A stretch of 64,000 bases of DNA. Source: a virus. Under the pieces are notes generated by a model that saw nothing but the letters and a program-made list of their open reading frames with translations, was not told the origin of the DNA and ran no database searches. Positions 30,756 to 39,694 of this stretch are shown in pieces. Both the position numbers and the translations under genes were made by a program. Location: positions 1 through 64,000 of IMG/VR virus record IMGVR_UViG_3300031576_000019; one strand, 5' to 3'. Every line of letters begins with the position of its first letter. Positions within the stretch are counted from its first letter, which is position 1.

Positions 30756-31100
30756 ATGCGTTTGTACATTGCAACTCGAACAGAAGAAGACGGACCACAA
30801 GTATCCGTTCAGGATGTCGAGAAAGCCACATCCTACCCACTCAAACATATACTCCGTCACTCGCCCAATGGCTTTGAGTGGCATTATGGCGGGAGCGGAC
30901 CGGCGGACCTCGCGCTTAGTATCTTGGCCGATTACTTTGGTGAACAGGATATCGACCCCGCCAGTTTTCTCTATAAGACTCGTTCCGAGCGTCTCTACCA
31001 AGCCTTCAAGTGGCGTTTCATTGCGCCTGCACCAAGAGGAGACTGGATTCTCGCGGAAGGAGATATTACCGCCTGGCTCAAACACGAGGGTGAAATCTAG
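30756..31100 (+). CDS. DUF6166-like protein
   Basis: 114 aa. GFEWHYGGSGPADLALSILA is the hallmark segment of the DUF6166 family of small phage and plasmid proteins, followed by YQAFKWRFIAPAPRGDW. Function unknown. AAGGAG precedes the start. Confidence 0.7.
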   Translation: MRLYIATRTEEDGPQVSVQDVEKATSYPLKHILRHSPNGFEWHYGGSGPADLALSILADYFGEQDIDPASFLYKTRSERLYQAFKWRFIAPAPRGDWILAEGDITAWLKHEGEI

Positions 31101-31104
31101 TTTC

Positions 31105-31119
31105 CCTCCAAGTTGGAGG
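31105..31119. repeat. Dispersed SD-hairpin element, exact copy
   Basis: Sits 4 nt after a stop codon and is followed at once by a mini-hairpin copy and a terminator, so three small hairpins stand in a row before radC. Confidence 0.8.
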
Positions 31120-31139
31120 GATTAGTTGCTTCGCAGAGT

Positions 31140-31167
31140 AGCCTCATAGAAATATGAGGCTCTTTTT
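31140..31167 (+). terminator. Intrinsic terminator before radC
   Basis: AGCCTCATA/TATGAGGCT with a GAAA loop, then CTTTTT. Confidence 0.8.
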
Positions 31168-31181
31168 AGTTGGAGGTCTGT

Positions 31182-31832
31182 ATGCAAGAAGAAACAATCT
31201 ACCCAACTGGGGACAAGCCCTATGAACGAGTCCTTCGCAATCCGCGAGGCTGTTCCCAACTCGAATTGTTGGTCACCATTGTAGGGGAAAGACCGGCCCG
31301 CAATCTACTCCAAGCAGCTGGCGATCTGTCTGGTATCTATCGCATGGGGGTACACGACCTGCTAGGCATAGATGGCCTGGGAGAACGGCGGACCGCGATG
31401 ATTATGGCCATACGTGAGGTAGCGAACCTTTCCATGGTTCCACTGGCCCGCTCGGTCACCGATTCAGCTGGTGCTGCCTATGCTCTGTTTCGCCCAAATT
31501 TCGTGGGCCGCGAACAGGAATATCTGTATGTTCTTTTGCTCGACACTCGCAATCGCGCTATTGGCCAGCCCATTGAAATCTATCACGGGTCACTCAACAC
31601 CTCGCTGATTCGGGTCAGCGAAGTTTTCTGCGTCGCGATCAAAGCCAATGCGGCCTCCATTGTGATAGCCCACAACCATCCCAGCGGCGACCCCTCGCCC
31701 AGCCCCGAAGATGTGGCCGTGACCCGCGCCCTCATCGAAGCCGGGAAACTGTTGGATGTGGAGGTGCTGGATCATCTGGTCGTTGGCGACAATCGCTTTG
31801 TATCAATGCAAGAACGCGGCCTGGCCTTCTAA
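31182..31832 (+). CDS. radC: RadC-family protein (JAB/MPN metallo-domain)
   Basis: 216 aa. A helix-hairpin-helix part (VHDLLGIDGLGERRTAMI) precedes the JAB domain with the metal motif HNHPSGDPSPSPED and an upstream Glu (SEVF). RadC proteins are frequent in phages and mobile elements; the once-claimed DNA repair role is doubtful. GGAGG before ATG 31182. Confidence 0.9.
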   Translation: MQEETIYPTGDKPYERVLRNPRGCSQLELLVTIVGERPARNLLQAAGDLSGIYRMGVHDLLGIDGLGERRTAMIMAIREVANLSMVPLARSVTDSAGAAYALFRPNFVGREQEYLYVLLLDTRNRAIGQPIEIYHGSLNTSLIRVSEVFCVAIKANAASIVIAHNHPSGDPSPSPEDVAVTRALIEAGKLLDVEVLDHLVVGDNRFVSMQERGLAF

Positions 31833-31846
31833 TTAGGAGGAATAGT

Positions 31847-32263
31847 ATGGATCCCATCACCGAAATCCAAACCGTCTTATGTGCAGCTGGCCAGGGGGAA
31901 GAACAGGCTATGGCGCTTGTTCACAAAATGTGCATAATTATTCACATGATTGACGACTCCCCTACTCTGCTTAAACGCGCCGAGACACTTCATGTTCGTT
32001 GGACCCTGCACGCCGCCCAGCTCCGCGTTCTTAGTACGTTCAAGTTTCTGCCAGATGAAAATCTCCACAACACCGCCAAGGCTGAAGCCTATGAAGCCTG
32101 CGCGTGGCAGATGGGTGAGTTGATTTCTCTTATCAAAGGACTCAACTCATGTTCACCCCTAGCACTCTCCTCGAACGAACCATCGGAACAAACCAACTGG
32201 CTGCAGAAATCCTCATTGGCCTTGCCTACCACATCCCGATTGACCGCGCCAAGCGGTGGGTAG
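31847..32263 (+). CDS. Unknown protein with long overlap into the next gene
   Basis: 138 aa, MDPITEIQTVLCAAGQGEEQ, helical up to about residue 100 (EAYEACAWQMGELISLIKGL). The last 38 residues (Ser/Pro-rich) come from sequence that also codes the next gene in another frame. This tail may be the result of a lost stop codon. It contains a degenerate operator (GCATAATTATTCAC at 31933). AGGAGG before the start. Confidence 0.5.
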   Translation: MDPITEIQTVLCAAGQGEEQAMALVHKMCIIIHMIDDSPTLLKRAETLHVRWTLHAAQLRVLSTFKFLPDENLHNTAKAEAYEACAWQMGELISLIKGLNSCSPLALSSNEPSEQTNWLQKSSLALPTTSRLTAPSGG

Positions 32264-32415
32264 AGCCTAGTCCGTTCACCATTTTTGCACTCAATTTAGA
32301 AGGGATAACCGACGCCGCCATTGCGCGGGAATTTGGCGTTTCGCCGGTTGTCGTGTTTCACCGCAAGGCGGTTATTCGCCAAGTGACTGCCGACATCTTG
32401 GCGCTGGAGGAATAG
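32149..32415 (+). CDS. Small HTH protein
   Basis: 88 aa. GITDAAIAREFGVSPVVVFHRK is a plausible helix-turn-helix near the C-terminus. The N-terminal half lies within the previous reading frame. A DNA-binding regulator is likely; one of several candidates for recognising the dispersed operator. Confidence 0.6.
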   Translation: MFTPSTLLERTIGTNQLAAEILIGLAYHIPIDRAKRWVEPSPFTIFALNLEGITDAAIAREFGVSPVVVFHRKAVIRQVTADILALEE

Positions 32416-32730
32416 ATGTTAGATCAGATACAGAGAATGGTCGGAGGAGCTCGCAGACAACTTTTCCCCACTCCCACCGAGACGCTCATCATGGACCTCG
32501 AGCGGTTTATTGAGCACATCGAGTCTACTCCCGGTCTAAAGCGGTGGGAAATTCGATTTCCCCGCAAAGCCGTTCGGCAGGCCAAGGCGGGTGAGATGGT
32601 TATATTGAAGCAATTTAACGCGCGCTTGGAACTCCGGGCGCGGAAGTGTAGTCTAGCGGTTTTTTACGATCTCGCTCACGATCCGCGCGGCGAGGATGGC
32701 ATCATTGTTGAAAGGAAACGCAGCAGATGA
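32416..32730 (+). CDS. Unknown basic protein
   Basis: 104 aa, MLDQIQRMVGGARRQLFPTP; basic beta part (WEIRFPRKAVRQAKAGEMV). Starts directly after the previous stop and overlaps the next gene by ATGA. Not recognised. Confidence 0.55.
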   Translation: MLDQIQRMVGGARRQLFPTPTETLIMDLERFIEHIESTPGLKRWEIRFPRKAVRQAKAGEMVILKQFNARLELRARKCSLAVFYDLAHDPRGEDGIIVERKRSR

Positions 32731-32918
32731 AGATTATCAAACTGACACTTGTAGTGTCAGAGGAGATCGTCGATGATCTCTTGAACAATGTTATTCCGGG
32801 GGAGGTGGTTTATTACAGCACTCAGCCCGGTATTCTCACCACCGAGCTCCGCCACCGGATTGCCACTTGGGAGAATCTCGCGCGCCAAATTCAGACCCAG
32901 AAGGACAGCCAAGCATGA
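32727..32918 (+). CDS. Unknown small protein
   Basis: 63 aa, MKIIKLTLVVSEEIVDDLLN then TTELRHRIATWENLARQIQT, beta-alpha. ATGA coupling on both sides. Confidence 0.55.
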   Translation: MKIIKLTLVVSEEIVDDLLNNVIPGEVVYYSTQPGILTTELRHRIATWENLARQIQTQKDSQA

Positions 32919-33310
32919 AAAACCTCGTCATTAGCAAGAGTTTTTCACATCTCTGGCCCGCGCCAGAGATTTTCGTTATCCCACTCACGGCCGAAAATGT
33001 GAGTTTCCTTAACCATCTATGTGTGAATGTGAGGCTAGATCTGACTGTGCTACTAACGATCTATCCCAGAAGCGAGTTTGTTGTTGAGGCGCGGGCCCTG
33101 TTTGCCATCCACGAAGATCGCCCAGAATCGCTGGACGAAACGTGGATGATTGTTGACCAACACGCGGAATTTCCCTCTAAGTTAGAGGGCGGCAACCAAT
33201 ATCTTGTGTGTGACCAAGAGGGCTTCACCCTCCGAGTCTATGCCGACGAGGGCGGTGACTATGCCGACTCCGAAGATATTGAGTGGAAAGTTCTGGAGCA
33301 AATCGAATGA
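32915..33310 (+). CDS. Unknown protein
   Basis: 131 aa, MKNLVISKSFSHLWPAPEIF; acidic C-terminus (VYADEGGDYADSEDIEWKVL). It carries the SD-hairpin variant CCTCTAAGTTAGAGG (33174-33188, read SKLEG), in which both stem partners changed together. ATGA coupling on both sides. Not recognised. Confidence 0.55.
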   Translation: MKNLVISKSFSHLWPAPEIFVIPLTAENVSFLNHLCVNVRLDLTVLLTIYPRSEFVVEARALFAIHEDRPESLDETWMIVDQHAEFPSKLEGGNQYLVCDQEGFTLRVYADEGGDYADSEDIEWKVLEQIE

Positions 33311-33522
33311 AAACCGTCATTCTTATAAGGCAAACATCCGAGCCGTTTACAGATAACGAACGACAAGAGACAGCAAGAATTCTGCGAGCGTTGGCTGAAC
33401 GTGTTGAACGGTTGCCATACTTCTCGCCAGGGGCCGATATGCCTCTTTTTGATAAGAATGGTGATGAGACAGGCTTCTGTACCGTTCTCACTGATACCGC
33501 CGTGTGGAGAATTGCAGAATGA
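33307..33522 (+). CDS. Unknown small protein
   Basis: 71 aa, MKTVILIRQTSEPFTDNERQ, helical middle (ARILRALAERVERLPYF), then GDETGFCTVLTDTAVW. ATGA coupling on both sides. Confidence 0.55.
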   Translation: MKTVILIRQTSEPFTDNERQETARILRALAERVERLPYFSPGADMPLFDKNGDETGFCTVLTDTAVWRIAE

Positions 33523-34067
33523 CCCCCATGCAGAAGATCATCGAAACCATACTGGCTAATCACAACCTGCTTGGGGCCTTCAACGATCCCGAATGTCATG
33601 AGTTACACCTGAAACTGGAAAACAAGCCCTACATGCCACTCGTGATTGAGAAGGTCGGGGCTGACACCATATCTGTTTGTCACTTCTTTATACAAGAAGG
33701 CGATGTGATGTATGACCCAGAACTGACCTTCGGCTGGCTGGATTGGGTACCAACCTCAATTACCCAACATCCGCTGGGTCGGTACGCCGAGGTTTTCCGA
33801 GCTGTAGGTGACAACCCGCGAGCACTATGCGACTCCCAACTACTCAGAGAGTTGAAATCATTTGCAACGATGTGGGCTACAAACATCAAAGACCAAGGTT
33901 TTACCGGTGACAATGTGAAAGCCAAGAGTCTAAGCCACTCGCAGGTGACTGGAAAGCCGAATGTAGAAGACGACTATGTTGAGCCAGCCATTCCGTTCAG
34001 TTTGCCTGACGATGCCGATATTCAGCCAGTCTATGACCAAGTAGATACAGGCTGGGGAATAGATTGA
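33519..34067 (+). CDS. DUF6908-like protein
   Basis: 182 aa. MPLVIEKVGADTISVCHFFI followed by QEGDVMYDPELTFGW matches the DUF6908 core as I remember it (a strand, HYF, then NGD-x2-x-DPEM). Acidic C-terminal tail. Function unknown. Coupled by ATGA to the previous gene. Confidence 0.6.
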   Translation: MTPMQKIIETILANHNLLGAFNDPECHELHLKLENKPYMPLVIEKVGADTISVCHFFIQEGDVMYDPELTFGWLDWVPTSITQHPLGRYAEVFRAVGDNPRALCDSQLLRELKSFATMWATNIKDQGFTGDNVKAKSLSHSQVTGKPNVEDDYVEPAIPFSLPDDADIQPVYDQVDTGWGID

Positions 34068-34080
34068 CAGGTGAAGGATT

Positions 34081-34410
34081 ATGCCAGATTACAGATTGAC
34101 CTATGCTCGCATAGTTATTATGGAGACTTACATCATCGGGGCCAAAGACCAGGAGGATGCTACGGAAATAGCCTTCAAGTTAGAGACAGAGGGAAAACTT
34201 GGCCTACAAAAGTGTCAAACGCGCCGCGCGCTGGATGGTTGGGAGCCCAAACAAGCCAGTTTAATCCGCGAGATTGTGGACGATGACACGATCTGGGAGA
34301 TTGAGAAATTGTCCGGCCTTGACTTTGATGCAGAAGACGAGAGTGTATTTCGAGCCGAAGCTGTTCACCTTGAGGCCGCTTACGAAGACCGGATAGGAGA
34401 ACTAGAATGA
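34081..34410 (+). CDS. Unknown protein, DpnD/PcfM-like start
   Basis: 109 aa. YRLTYARIVIMETYIIGAKD followed by QEDATEIAFKLE resembles the short beta-beta-alpha start of DpnD/PcfM-type proteins; the rest (IREIVDDDTIWEIEKL) is not matched. Coupled to the next gene by ATGA. Confidence 0.45.
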   Translation: MPDYRLTYARIVIMETYIIGAKDQEDATEIAFKLETEGKLGLQKCQTRRALDGWEPKQASLIREIVDDDTIWEIEKLSGLDFDAEDESVFRAEAVHLEAAYEDRIGELE

Positions 34411-34829
34411 GACTGCAACCTAGTGGTGCCTATTGCACTGGCGACCTCATTTGTGCCTATCGGTTAGAAGATAAGACGCGCAAGAACCAGTTTAGGAAAG
34501 ATACGGTAGCCCTATTACGCGCAGTGGGCAAACTCATGTTGGAGCAAGGCTATGTTAAACAATCTGTCGCCTTCAATATGGGTGGCATAGCGGTTTCGGG
34601 GGATGCCCATGCCGAGTATCTCAACTTAAGCAATCTACAGGCCGTCTATTGCACCATCAATCAAACCTTTGTCGTTGGCCCGCGCGAAGACGGTATCTGC
34701 ATTCGGGCCGTTATCCGTCAGTACAGTGATGCCCGCCCTAGATATGATGGCCCCAATCACTGGTTCTCCGGCGATCTGGATGACGAGCAATTAGCGCGCG
34801 TTTTGATAAAGATAATGGAGACTCCATGA
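34407..34829 (+). CDS. Unknown protein
   Basis: 140 aa, MRLQPSGAYCTGDLICAYRL; helix TVALLRAVGKLMLEQGY, then strands. ATGA coupling on both sides. Not recognised. Confidence 0.55.
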   Translation: MRLQPSGAYCTGDLICAYRLEDKTRKNQFRKDTVALLRAVGKLMLEQGYVKQSVAFNMGGIAVSGDAHAEYLNLSNLQAVYCTINQTFVVGPREDGICIRAVIRQYSDARPRYDGPNHWFSGDLDDEQLARVLIKIMETP

Positions 34830-35092
34830 TAAAACAACAAATTCGATTTAACGTTAGCGACAAAGATAGCTCTTCTCCCGCCCTCTGCCCTTGTCGTGTG
34901 ACGGTTGACCAATACGGGAATATGGAGTTGTTCGTTGAGGGCTATGGCACCGCCGACTCAGAGGTGAGCAAAGGTCCCATTGCCCACCTAGAACTATGGC
35001 AGGGCCAACTGCGCTTATTGGTCTGGCCAGACATCAAAAACGAGGAACCCCTGATTATTGATCTGGGGCAGGCGCGGGAGTCGCTTCGATAA
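34826..35092 (+). CDS. Unknown beta-rich protein
   Basis: 88 aa, MIKQQIRFNVSDKDSSSPAL; strands CRVTVDQYGNMELFVEGY and LELWQGQLRLLVW. Last gene of the coupled rightward series; its end overlaps the convergent leftward gene by 38 bp. Confidence 0.55.
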   Translation: MIKQQIRFNVSDKDSSSPALCPCRVTVDQYGNMELFVEGYGTADSEVSKGPIAHLELWQGQLRLLVWPDIKNEEPLIIDLGQARESLR

Positions 35093-35585
35093 CCGTAACC
35101 GGTTCTTCCTCCAAGTTGGAGGGATGATTAACCTGCTGACCGATGAAGGTGGGGTTGAACATGGCAATCTGCGGCTTGGCTTCTCCGCCCTCCGACTCAT
35201 TATTACCGATGGCCTGGTCCAGAGTGTCCTTCAAGACGGCCCAAATGAACTTAGCGGCCGCCGTAGAATTCTCGATTGGTAGTCCTTCCCCTTGGGCAAT
35301 CTTGCGTTGGTGCCGCACGATTTCGGGGAAGCCCATCACCGCCTCCAATTGAGCCGCCAAGATAATCCCCTTCTTCAACCGCCCCACCATATCCTGAACA
35401 TCTGGCTTCGCCATCCAGCGATAGTAGGTGGCGCTATCCAGCCCATGCGCTTCAAGCGCCCGTGTAAGAGTAAAGCCGGGGCGCATCGCTAATGCGACCA
35501 CCTGTAGCACCTCCTTGATACGTTTCAGGCGCGGCACATTTTCTAAATCAGCATTTTCAATCATTAGAGCGGGAGTGTTAGACAT
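35055..35585 (-). CDS. HTH protein, possible terminase small subunit
   Basis: 176 aa. An N-terminal HTH (FTLTRALEAHGLDSATYYRW) is followed by helices QDMVGRLKKGIILAAQLEAV and AAAKFIWAVLKDTLDQAI, the layout of phBC6A51-type small terminase subunits. It is alone on the minus strand within early genes, so a regulator is the other option. SD-hairpin copy 35108-35122 is read as SNLEE. Confidence 0.45.
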   Translation of the reverse strand: MSNTPALMIENADLENVPRLKRIKEVLQVVALAMRPGFTLTRALEAHGLDSATYYRWMAKPDVQDMVGRLKKGIILAAQLEAVMGFPEIVRHQRKIAQGEGLPIENSTAAAKFIWAVLKDTLDQAIGNNESEGGEAKPQIAMFNPTFIGQQVNHPSNLEEEPVTVIEATPAPAPDQ

Positions 35586-35598
35586 AAGGGGAAGTATA

Positions 35599-35646
35599 AA
35601 GCAATTTGGTCAATCTGTGAATAAAGGTTCACGTTTCTGGTATGAT
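35599..35646. promoter_or_regulatory. Operator with rightward, possibly also leftward, promoter
   Basis: GTGAATAAAGGTTCAC (35617-35632) then TGGTATGAT (-10 TATGAT 35641-35646) for the rightward pair. On the minus strand TATACT about 18 bases from ATTCAC could serve the HTH gene. Confidence 0.65.
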
Positions 35647-35662
35647 GCTTTCAGAGGCAAAT

Positions 35663-35815
35663 ATGCAACCCCAAGAGTTCTTCACCATGCTCTCAATAAT
35701 GCCTAATGACGAGGCCACTGTTGAGGAATGGCAGAGAGTTATTCGCTCTGCCAGTTGGTGGCTAACTTTCTTCAATGCACTTGACGACCAGGAAGACATC
35801 AATGGCCAAAAATAG
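35663..35815 (+). CDS. Small acidic protein
   Basis: 50 aa, MQPQEFFTMLSIMPNDEATV, then EEWQRVIRSASWWLTFFNAL. AGAGG before the start. Its end overlaps the DUF5131 gene, so the two form a small operon behind the operator. Confidence 0.5.
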   Translation: MQPQEFFTMLSIMPNDEATVEEWQRVIRSASWWLTFFNALDDQEDINGQK

Positions 35816-36620
35816 CAAGATTTCATGGTGCGATAACACCTTTAACGGCTGGATTGGTTGCACTGAGGTTGCGGAAGGTTGCGAGCATTGCTACGCGAAG
35901 TATCTCTCGGCCCGAATGAACTGGGCTGAGTGGGGCGATGACAAGCCGCGCTATCGCACCTCGGCTGCCAACTGGAAGAAGCCCTTGACTTGGGATAGAG
36001 CCGCCAAAAAGGAAGGCAAGCGCATCCGCAACTTCGCCTTCTCTCTGTCGGACGTGTTTGACGTGAGGGTGCCATTTCAATGGCTTGTGGATTTTGGTCA
36101 ACTGGTCAATGGAACAACCCACACTGACTGGTTGATTCTCACCAAGCGGTTCACTATCCCCAAGAAACATCCTAACGTATTTGACTGGTCAAAAGTCTGG
36201 CTGGGTTATTCAGTCGCCGGTCAGGAAGACCTGCACGGCTTTGACCACATCGCCGATATTCCATCCAAATACCGCTGGATTTCCTACGAGCCCGCCATTG
36301 GCCCGGTAGATTTTGAACCAGTTCTCAAAACGGGCCAACTCAACTGGATTGTAGTGGGTGGTGAAAGTAACCAATACGACTCAGGGAAGCTTGTCCCAGC
36401 CAGGGCCTTTGATGTGAGCTGGGCCTACAGCGTTATTGCCCAGTGCCGAAAATATAAAGTCCCGGTTTTCGTCAAACAATTGGGGAGCAGGCCCTATCGC
36501 TCACCCCAACACAAAAAAGCCACCGGCTACAACATCTCGCTCAAGGATGGTCATGGGGCCGACCCATGGGAATGGCCCGAAGATTTGTGGGTACAAGAGT
36601 TTCCTGACGAGGAATTTTAG
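35802..36620 (+). CDS. DUF5131 (phage Gp37/Gp68-like) protein
   Basis: 272 aa. The family signature is strong: ISWCDNTFNGWIGCTEVAEG and CEHCYAKYLSARM at the N-terminus, LTKRF in the middle, and VVGGESN plus FVKQLG at the end. The Cys pattern resembles radical-SAM-like metal sites, but the reaction is unknown. Common in phages. A mini-hairpin copy begins at its stop codon. Confidence 0.85.
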   Translation: MAKNSKISWCDNTFNGWIGCTEVAEGCEHCYAKYLSARMNWAEWGDDKPRYRTSAANWKKPLTWDRAAKKEGKRIRNFAFSLSDVFDVRVPFQWLVDFGQLVNGTTHTDWLILTKRFTIPKKHPNVFDWSKVWLGYSVAGQEDLHGFDHIADIPSKYRWISYEPAIGPVDFEPVLKTGQLNWIVVGGESNQYDSGKLVPARAFDVSWAYSVIAQCRKYKVPVFVKQLGSRPYRSPQHKKATGYNISLKDGHGADPWEWPEDLWVQEFPDEEF

Positions 36621-36656
36621 TTGCTTCGCAGAATCTTTTTAGAAAGGAACTTTGGT

Positions 36657-36968
36657 ATGGGCATGCACTTCACCACCATCACCGGCGTAACCGTCAACGA
36701 ATTTTATGCAAATCAGCGAGCCGAGCTTGCGCGAGTATCTTGCCTCGCTATTCGCCGTCTCACCGGCAAGAATCCCGCTCTGCTGGTGCGCATCACCAAT
36801 TTCCGGGATTATTCGGCTTGGCTTCCTCTTCCCGTTGAGCCGCGCTCCACACTCGACTTCCGAGTGGTCAGCAAATTGGCCGAACTTCGTGATTGCCAGA
36901 GCCTGGATGAAGACCCAGACTTCAATCGCACCGAGGGTTGGTATAGCGAACTGACCACCGAGGACTAA
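36657..36968 (+). CDS. Unknown protein
   Basis: 103 aa, MGMHFTTITGVTVNEFYANQ; AIRRLTGKNPALLVRITNFR in the middle, acidic end. AGAAAGGA precedes the start, downstream of a mini-hairpin. Not recognised. Confidence 0.55.
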   Translation: MGMHFTTITGVTVNEFYANQRAELARVSCLAIRRLTGKNPALLVRITNFRDYSAWLPLPVEPRSTLDFRVVSKLAELRDCQSLDEDPDFNRTEGWYSELTTED

Positions 36969-37174
36969 TGCCCCCTCACAAGACACCTCAGACGGATATT
37001 CGGAAACAGAAGGGGCAGGCTACCTATACCGAACGTCTTGACAATGTTGGCTTGACCATTTGCCCTGTCTGTGAGGGTGATTCTTTTGAGTTTGTCAACA
37101 ATGGGGCCAAGTGCCTGACCTGCGGCGTCGTTTTTAGTGAGGACAGAGAGCAATTCCTATGGCAAAGCCAGTAA
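36968..37174 (+). CDS. Small zinc-ribbon protein
   Basis: 68 aa. ICPVCEGDSFEF and KCLTCGVVF form a Cys4 ribbon at residues 32-53 after a basic N-terminus. Overlaps the methyltransferase gene by 16 bp in another frame, so it may be co-translated with it. Confidence 0.6.
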   Translation: MPPHKTPQTDIRKQKGQATYTERLDNVGLTICPVCEGDSFEFVNNGAKCLTCGVVFSEDREQFLWQSQ

Positions 37175-38988
37175 AGCGCCCCTATACGGTAGTGGATTTA
37201 TTCTGTGGACACGGTGGTTTTACCCACGCGGCCGTACGGGCCATCAAGAAGCTGGGTGGTGTCATTGAACACTTCATCGCCGTCAATCATTGGGACGACG
37301 CCATTGCCACACATGAGGAGAATCACAAGTTCGCCACTCACTATCTCAGCAAGGTGCAGGAAGTCAAACCACGAGAGGCGGTCCCCTCGGGGCGGGTAGA
37401 CATTCTATTGGCGGGGCCAGAGTGTACCTTCCACAGTAACGCTGCAGGTGAGCGCCCGATCAACGACCAAAGCCGTATCATGGCTTGGGCGATCCTGGAT
37501 TGGCTAGAGAAGCTCTATATCAATTGCTTCATCATTGAAAACGTGCCAGAGTTTATGAAGTGGGGACCGCTGAATGCTGACCAGAGCCGCAACAAAAAGA
37601 TGCAGGGGGCAACCTTCCTGTCCTACATCACGGCGCTAGAAGCTTTGGGCTACAACGTCACCTACAAAGTCGCCAACTCGGCTGATTATGGGGGTGTCAC
37701 CACCCGCCAGCGCCTATTCATCATGGGCCGCAAGAAGCATCTGCCTTTCCCGCTTTTCCCCGAACCAACTCATATCTCGCGCAAGAAACTAACCAAAAAC
37801 AAATCGCAGTTCTCCATGGTTAGCATCAATCGGAAGCCCTGGCGGGCCGCGCGGGAAATCATTGACTGGGATGTGCCATCTTACTCTATCTTCATGTCCT
37901 CTGAAGATGCCCGAAAAGTTGGTGTGCGTCGGCCGCTGGCTCCGAATACCGTGCGTCGGGCCCTAACGGGTCTGTTTAAGTTTGGCCTGCCCGGAATCCA
38001 GATTGACGATATATCGGGCACGGTACAAAACCTCATGCCGTTCTTGGTGGGCGTAGGTGGGCCAACTGCTCAGCGCATCCCAAGCGATATTGACCTGCCC
38101 GTTCATACCTTACACGGCACTAACAATCTTGGCGGTTCTGAACCCTATCTGATAAAAATGTGCGGGTCGAACAATGCGGCCGACGCTAATCTCCCCTCTC
38201 CAACTATTACAGCCGATGGTAACCACATTGGCCTGGCCCAGCCCTTTCTCTTGGGCCAGCAAAGCGCCGCACGGCCTCGGCCCACTAGCCAGCCCATCCC
38301 GACGATTGCAACGGCTGGCGCCATCAGCCTGAGCCAGTCTGTGGTCATGTTTGACCGAGGCGGAGATGATAAATACTTTCGGGGAGCGCCCGATGATAGG
38401 CCATTAGGAACGCTGACCACTCAGATGGTTCCCAGCCTCATCACGCCCGAGGCCTGGATAGCGCAGGTGACTCATGCATGCGGCGACCGCATCTTCCCAC
38501 TCAATATCCCGCTTCTGACTTTTGCGGGTCATGGCGACATAGGGTTGTGTAATCCGTATGTCATGGCGACCGACCAAACACATAGCCGAAGTGTGTCGGT
38601 TTACTCGTTAGATGGACCTGTCCTGACCATCACAACCAAGAACCGTTTGGTGCTGGCGACACCCTTTATTGCCCAGTTCAATGGCACGTCCATTGGTGGG
38701 TCAATTGACCGGCCCGTTGGTTCGTTCACTACCCGTGACCGGTTTGGCCTGTGCTTCCCGGTTTTCAGCGGAGGCTATCTGCTGGTAGACATTCTTTTTC
38801 GTATGTTCCAACCACATGAAATGGCCATGGCAATGGGCCTGCCACGAAGCTACAAGTTTATGAGTGTTGGCATGGTCAAGGGCAAGCGGGTCGTGAAGAA
38901 AGCCAGCAAAAAGGATGCGACCAAAATGATTGGCAATGCGGTAGAAGGCCACGTTGGGTATCACCTGGTCCATAGCCTGCTCTCCTAA
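37159..38988 (+). CDS. DNA (cytosine-5) methyltransferase
   Basis: 609 aa. Motif I VVDLFCGHGGFTHAA, motif IV LLAGPECTFHSNA with the catalytic Cys near residue 92, motif VI IIENVPEF, and motif X MIGNAVEGHVGYHL. The target-recognition part is long, with repeated stretches ending in ITTKNR or FTTRDR. Motif IV is the PEC type rather than PPC, as in several phage enzymes. Likely protects phage DNA from restriction. Confidence 0.9.
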   Translation: MAKPVKRPYTVVDLFCGHGGFTHAAVRAIKKLGGVIEHFIAVNHWDDAIATHEENHKFATHYLSKVQEVKPREAVPSGRVDILLAGPECTFHSNAAGERPINDQSRIMAWAILDWLEKLYINCFIIENVPEFMKWGPLNADQSRNKKMQGATFLSYITALEALGYNVTYKVANSADYGGVTTRQRLFIMGRKKHLPFPLFPEPTHISRKKLTKNKSQFSMVSINRKPWRAAREIIDWDVPSYSIFMSSEDARKVGVRRPLAPNTVRRALTGLFKFGLPGIQIDDISGTVQNLMPFLVGVGGPTAQRIPSDIDLPVHTLHGTNNLGGSEPYLIKMCGSNNAADANLPSPTITADGNHIGLAQPFLLGQQSAARPRPTSQPIPTIATAGAISLSQSVVMFDRGGDDKYFRGAPDDRPLGTLTTQMVPSLITPEAWIAQVTHACGDRIFPLNIPLLTFAGHGDIGLCNPYVMATDQTHSRSVSVYSLDGPVLTITTKNRLVLATPFIAQFNGTSIGGSIDRPVGSFTTRDRFGLCFPVFSGGYLLVDILFRMFQPHEMAMAMGLPRSYKFMSVGMVKGKRVVKKASKKDATKMIGNAVEGHVGYHLVHSLLS

Positions 38989-38997
38989 AGAAACATC

Positions 38998-39392
38998 ATG
39001 GCACAAGCTGGACTATTCGACACCTAATTCCAACAGCAGGATGCGATTGACCAAGACAAGGCTGACCGCTCCATTCGGGAGGCGCACAAGAAGTCTTGGA
39101 AGTCGTCTTGGGAATGGAACGGACCAAGTGCGGACGACTGGATTCAGTTTGACTGTGTTCGGGCCATCTCGATGGACGATGGCGAAAGCCACTTTGTCTA
39201 TATGGCTCTGGCTTTCGTTATTGAGTATGACCCCGAGAGCGAAATATCCATTGTGGAATACTGGGGCGCGCCCCTCATCCTCTTAATGGACACAGGTTTA
39301 TGCTTCTCCCAGAAGACATTTGGCCCCACGTCAAACTGATGCGTGGGGAAATCACGATTGAACAACTTGAAAAGATGAAGGTGAAACCATGA
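38998..39392 (+). pseudogene. Interrupted gene: in-frame TAA and terminal frame change
   Basis: MAQAGLFDT is followed by TAA (39025) and then, in the same frame, FQQQDAIDQDKADRS and a long coded stretch (DDWIQFDCVRAISMDDGES). From 39300 the -1 frame takes over (MLLPEDIWPHVKLM, then RGEITIEQLEKMKVKP) and ends by ATGA overlap with the next gene. CAA to TAA explains the first lesion. Readthrough, sequence error or decay remain open. Confidence 0.6.
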
Positions 39393-39694
39393 GCGATACC
39401 ATGAACTGGCCCCTAAAAGAAGGTTGGGTTTGTGAAGTCTGCGGGGAATTCCATGGGCTGACCTGCATGTCTACCCACGCTTACTGTTATTGTAATCACT
39501 GTCATGTTCAATACTGGATGCGTGACTATGAAAATCTCCAATCTGTCGTGGACACACCTCTCCTGGACGTGGAGACGGGCTGGATCAATGCAGTTAAGGA
39601 GGGCTGGAAAGCGTGGCATCGCGCCATAGACGATTGGACCGAGGCCGATTGGGACAAGGCAAAAAGGTTGGCGAGTGTTGAGGAGCATCTATGA
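39389..39694 (+). CDS. Small zinc-finger protein
   Basis: 101 aa. VCEVCGEFHGLTC and YCYCNHCHV supply Cys/His for metal binding in the first 50 residues; the rest is Trp-rich and helical (KAWHRAIDDWTEADW). ATGA coupling on both sides. Confidence 0.6.
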   Translation: MSDTMNWPLKEGWVCEVCGEFHGLTCMSTHAYCYCNHCHVQYWMRDYENLQSVVDTPLLDVETGWINAVKEGWKAWHRAIDDWTEADWDKAKRLASVEEHL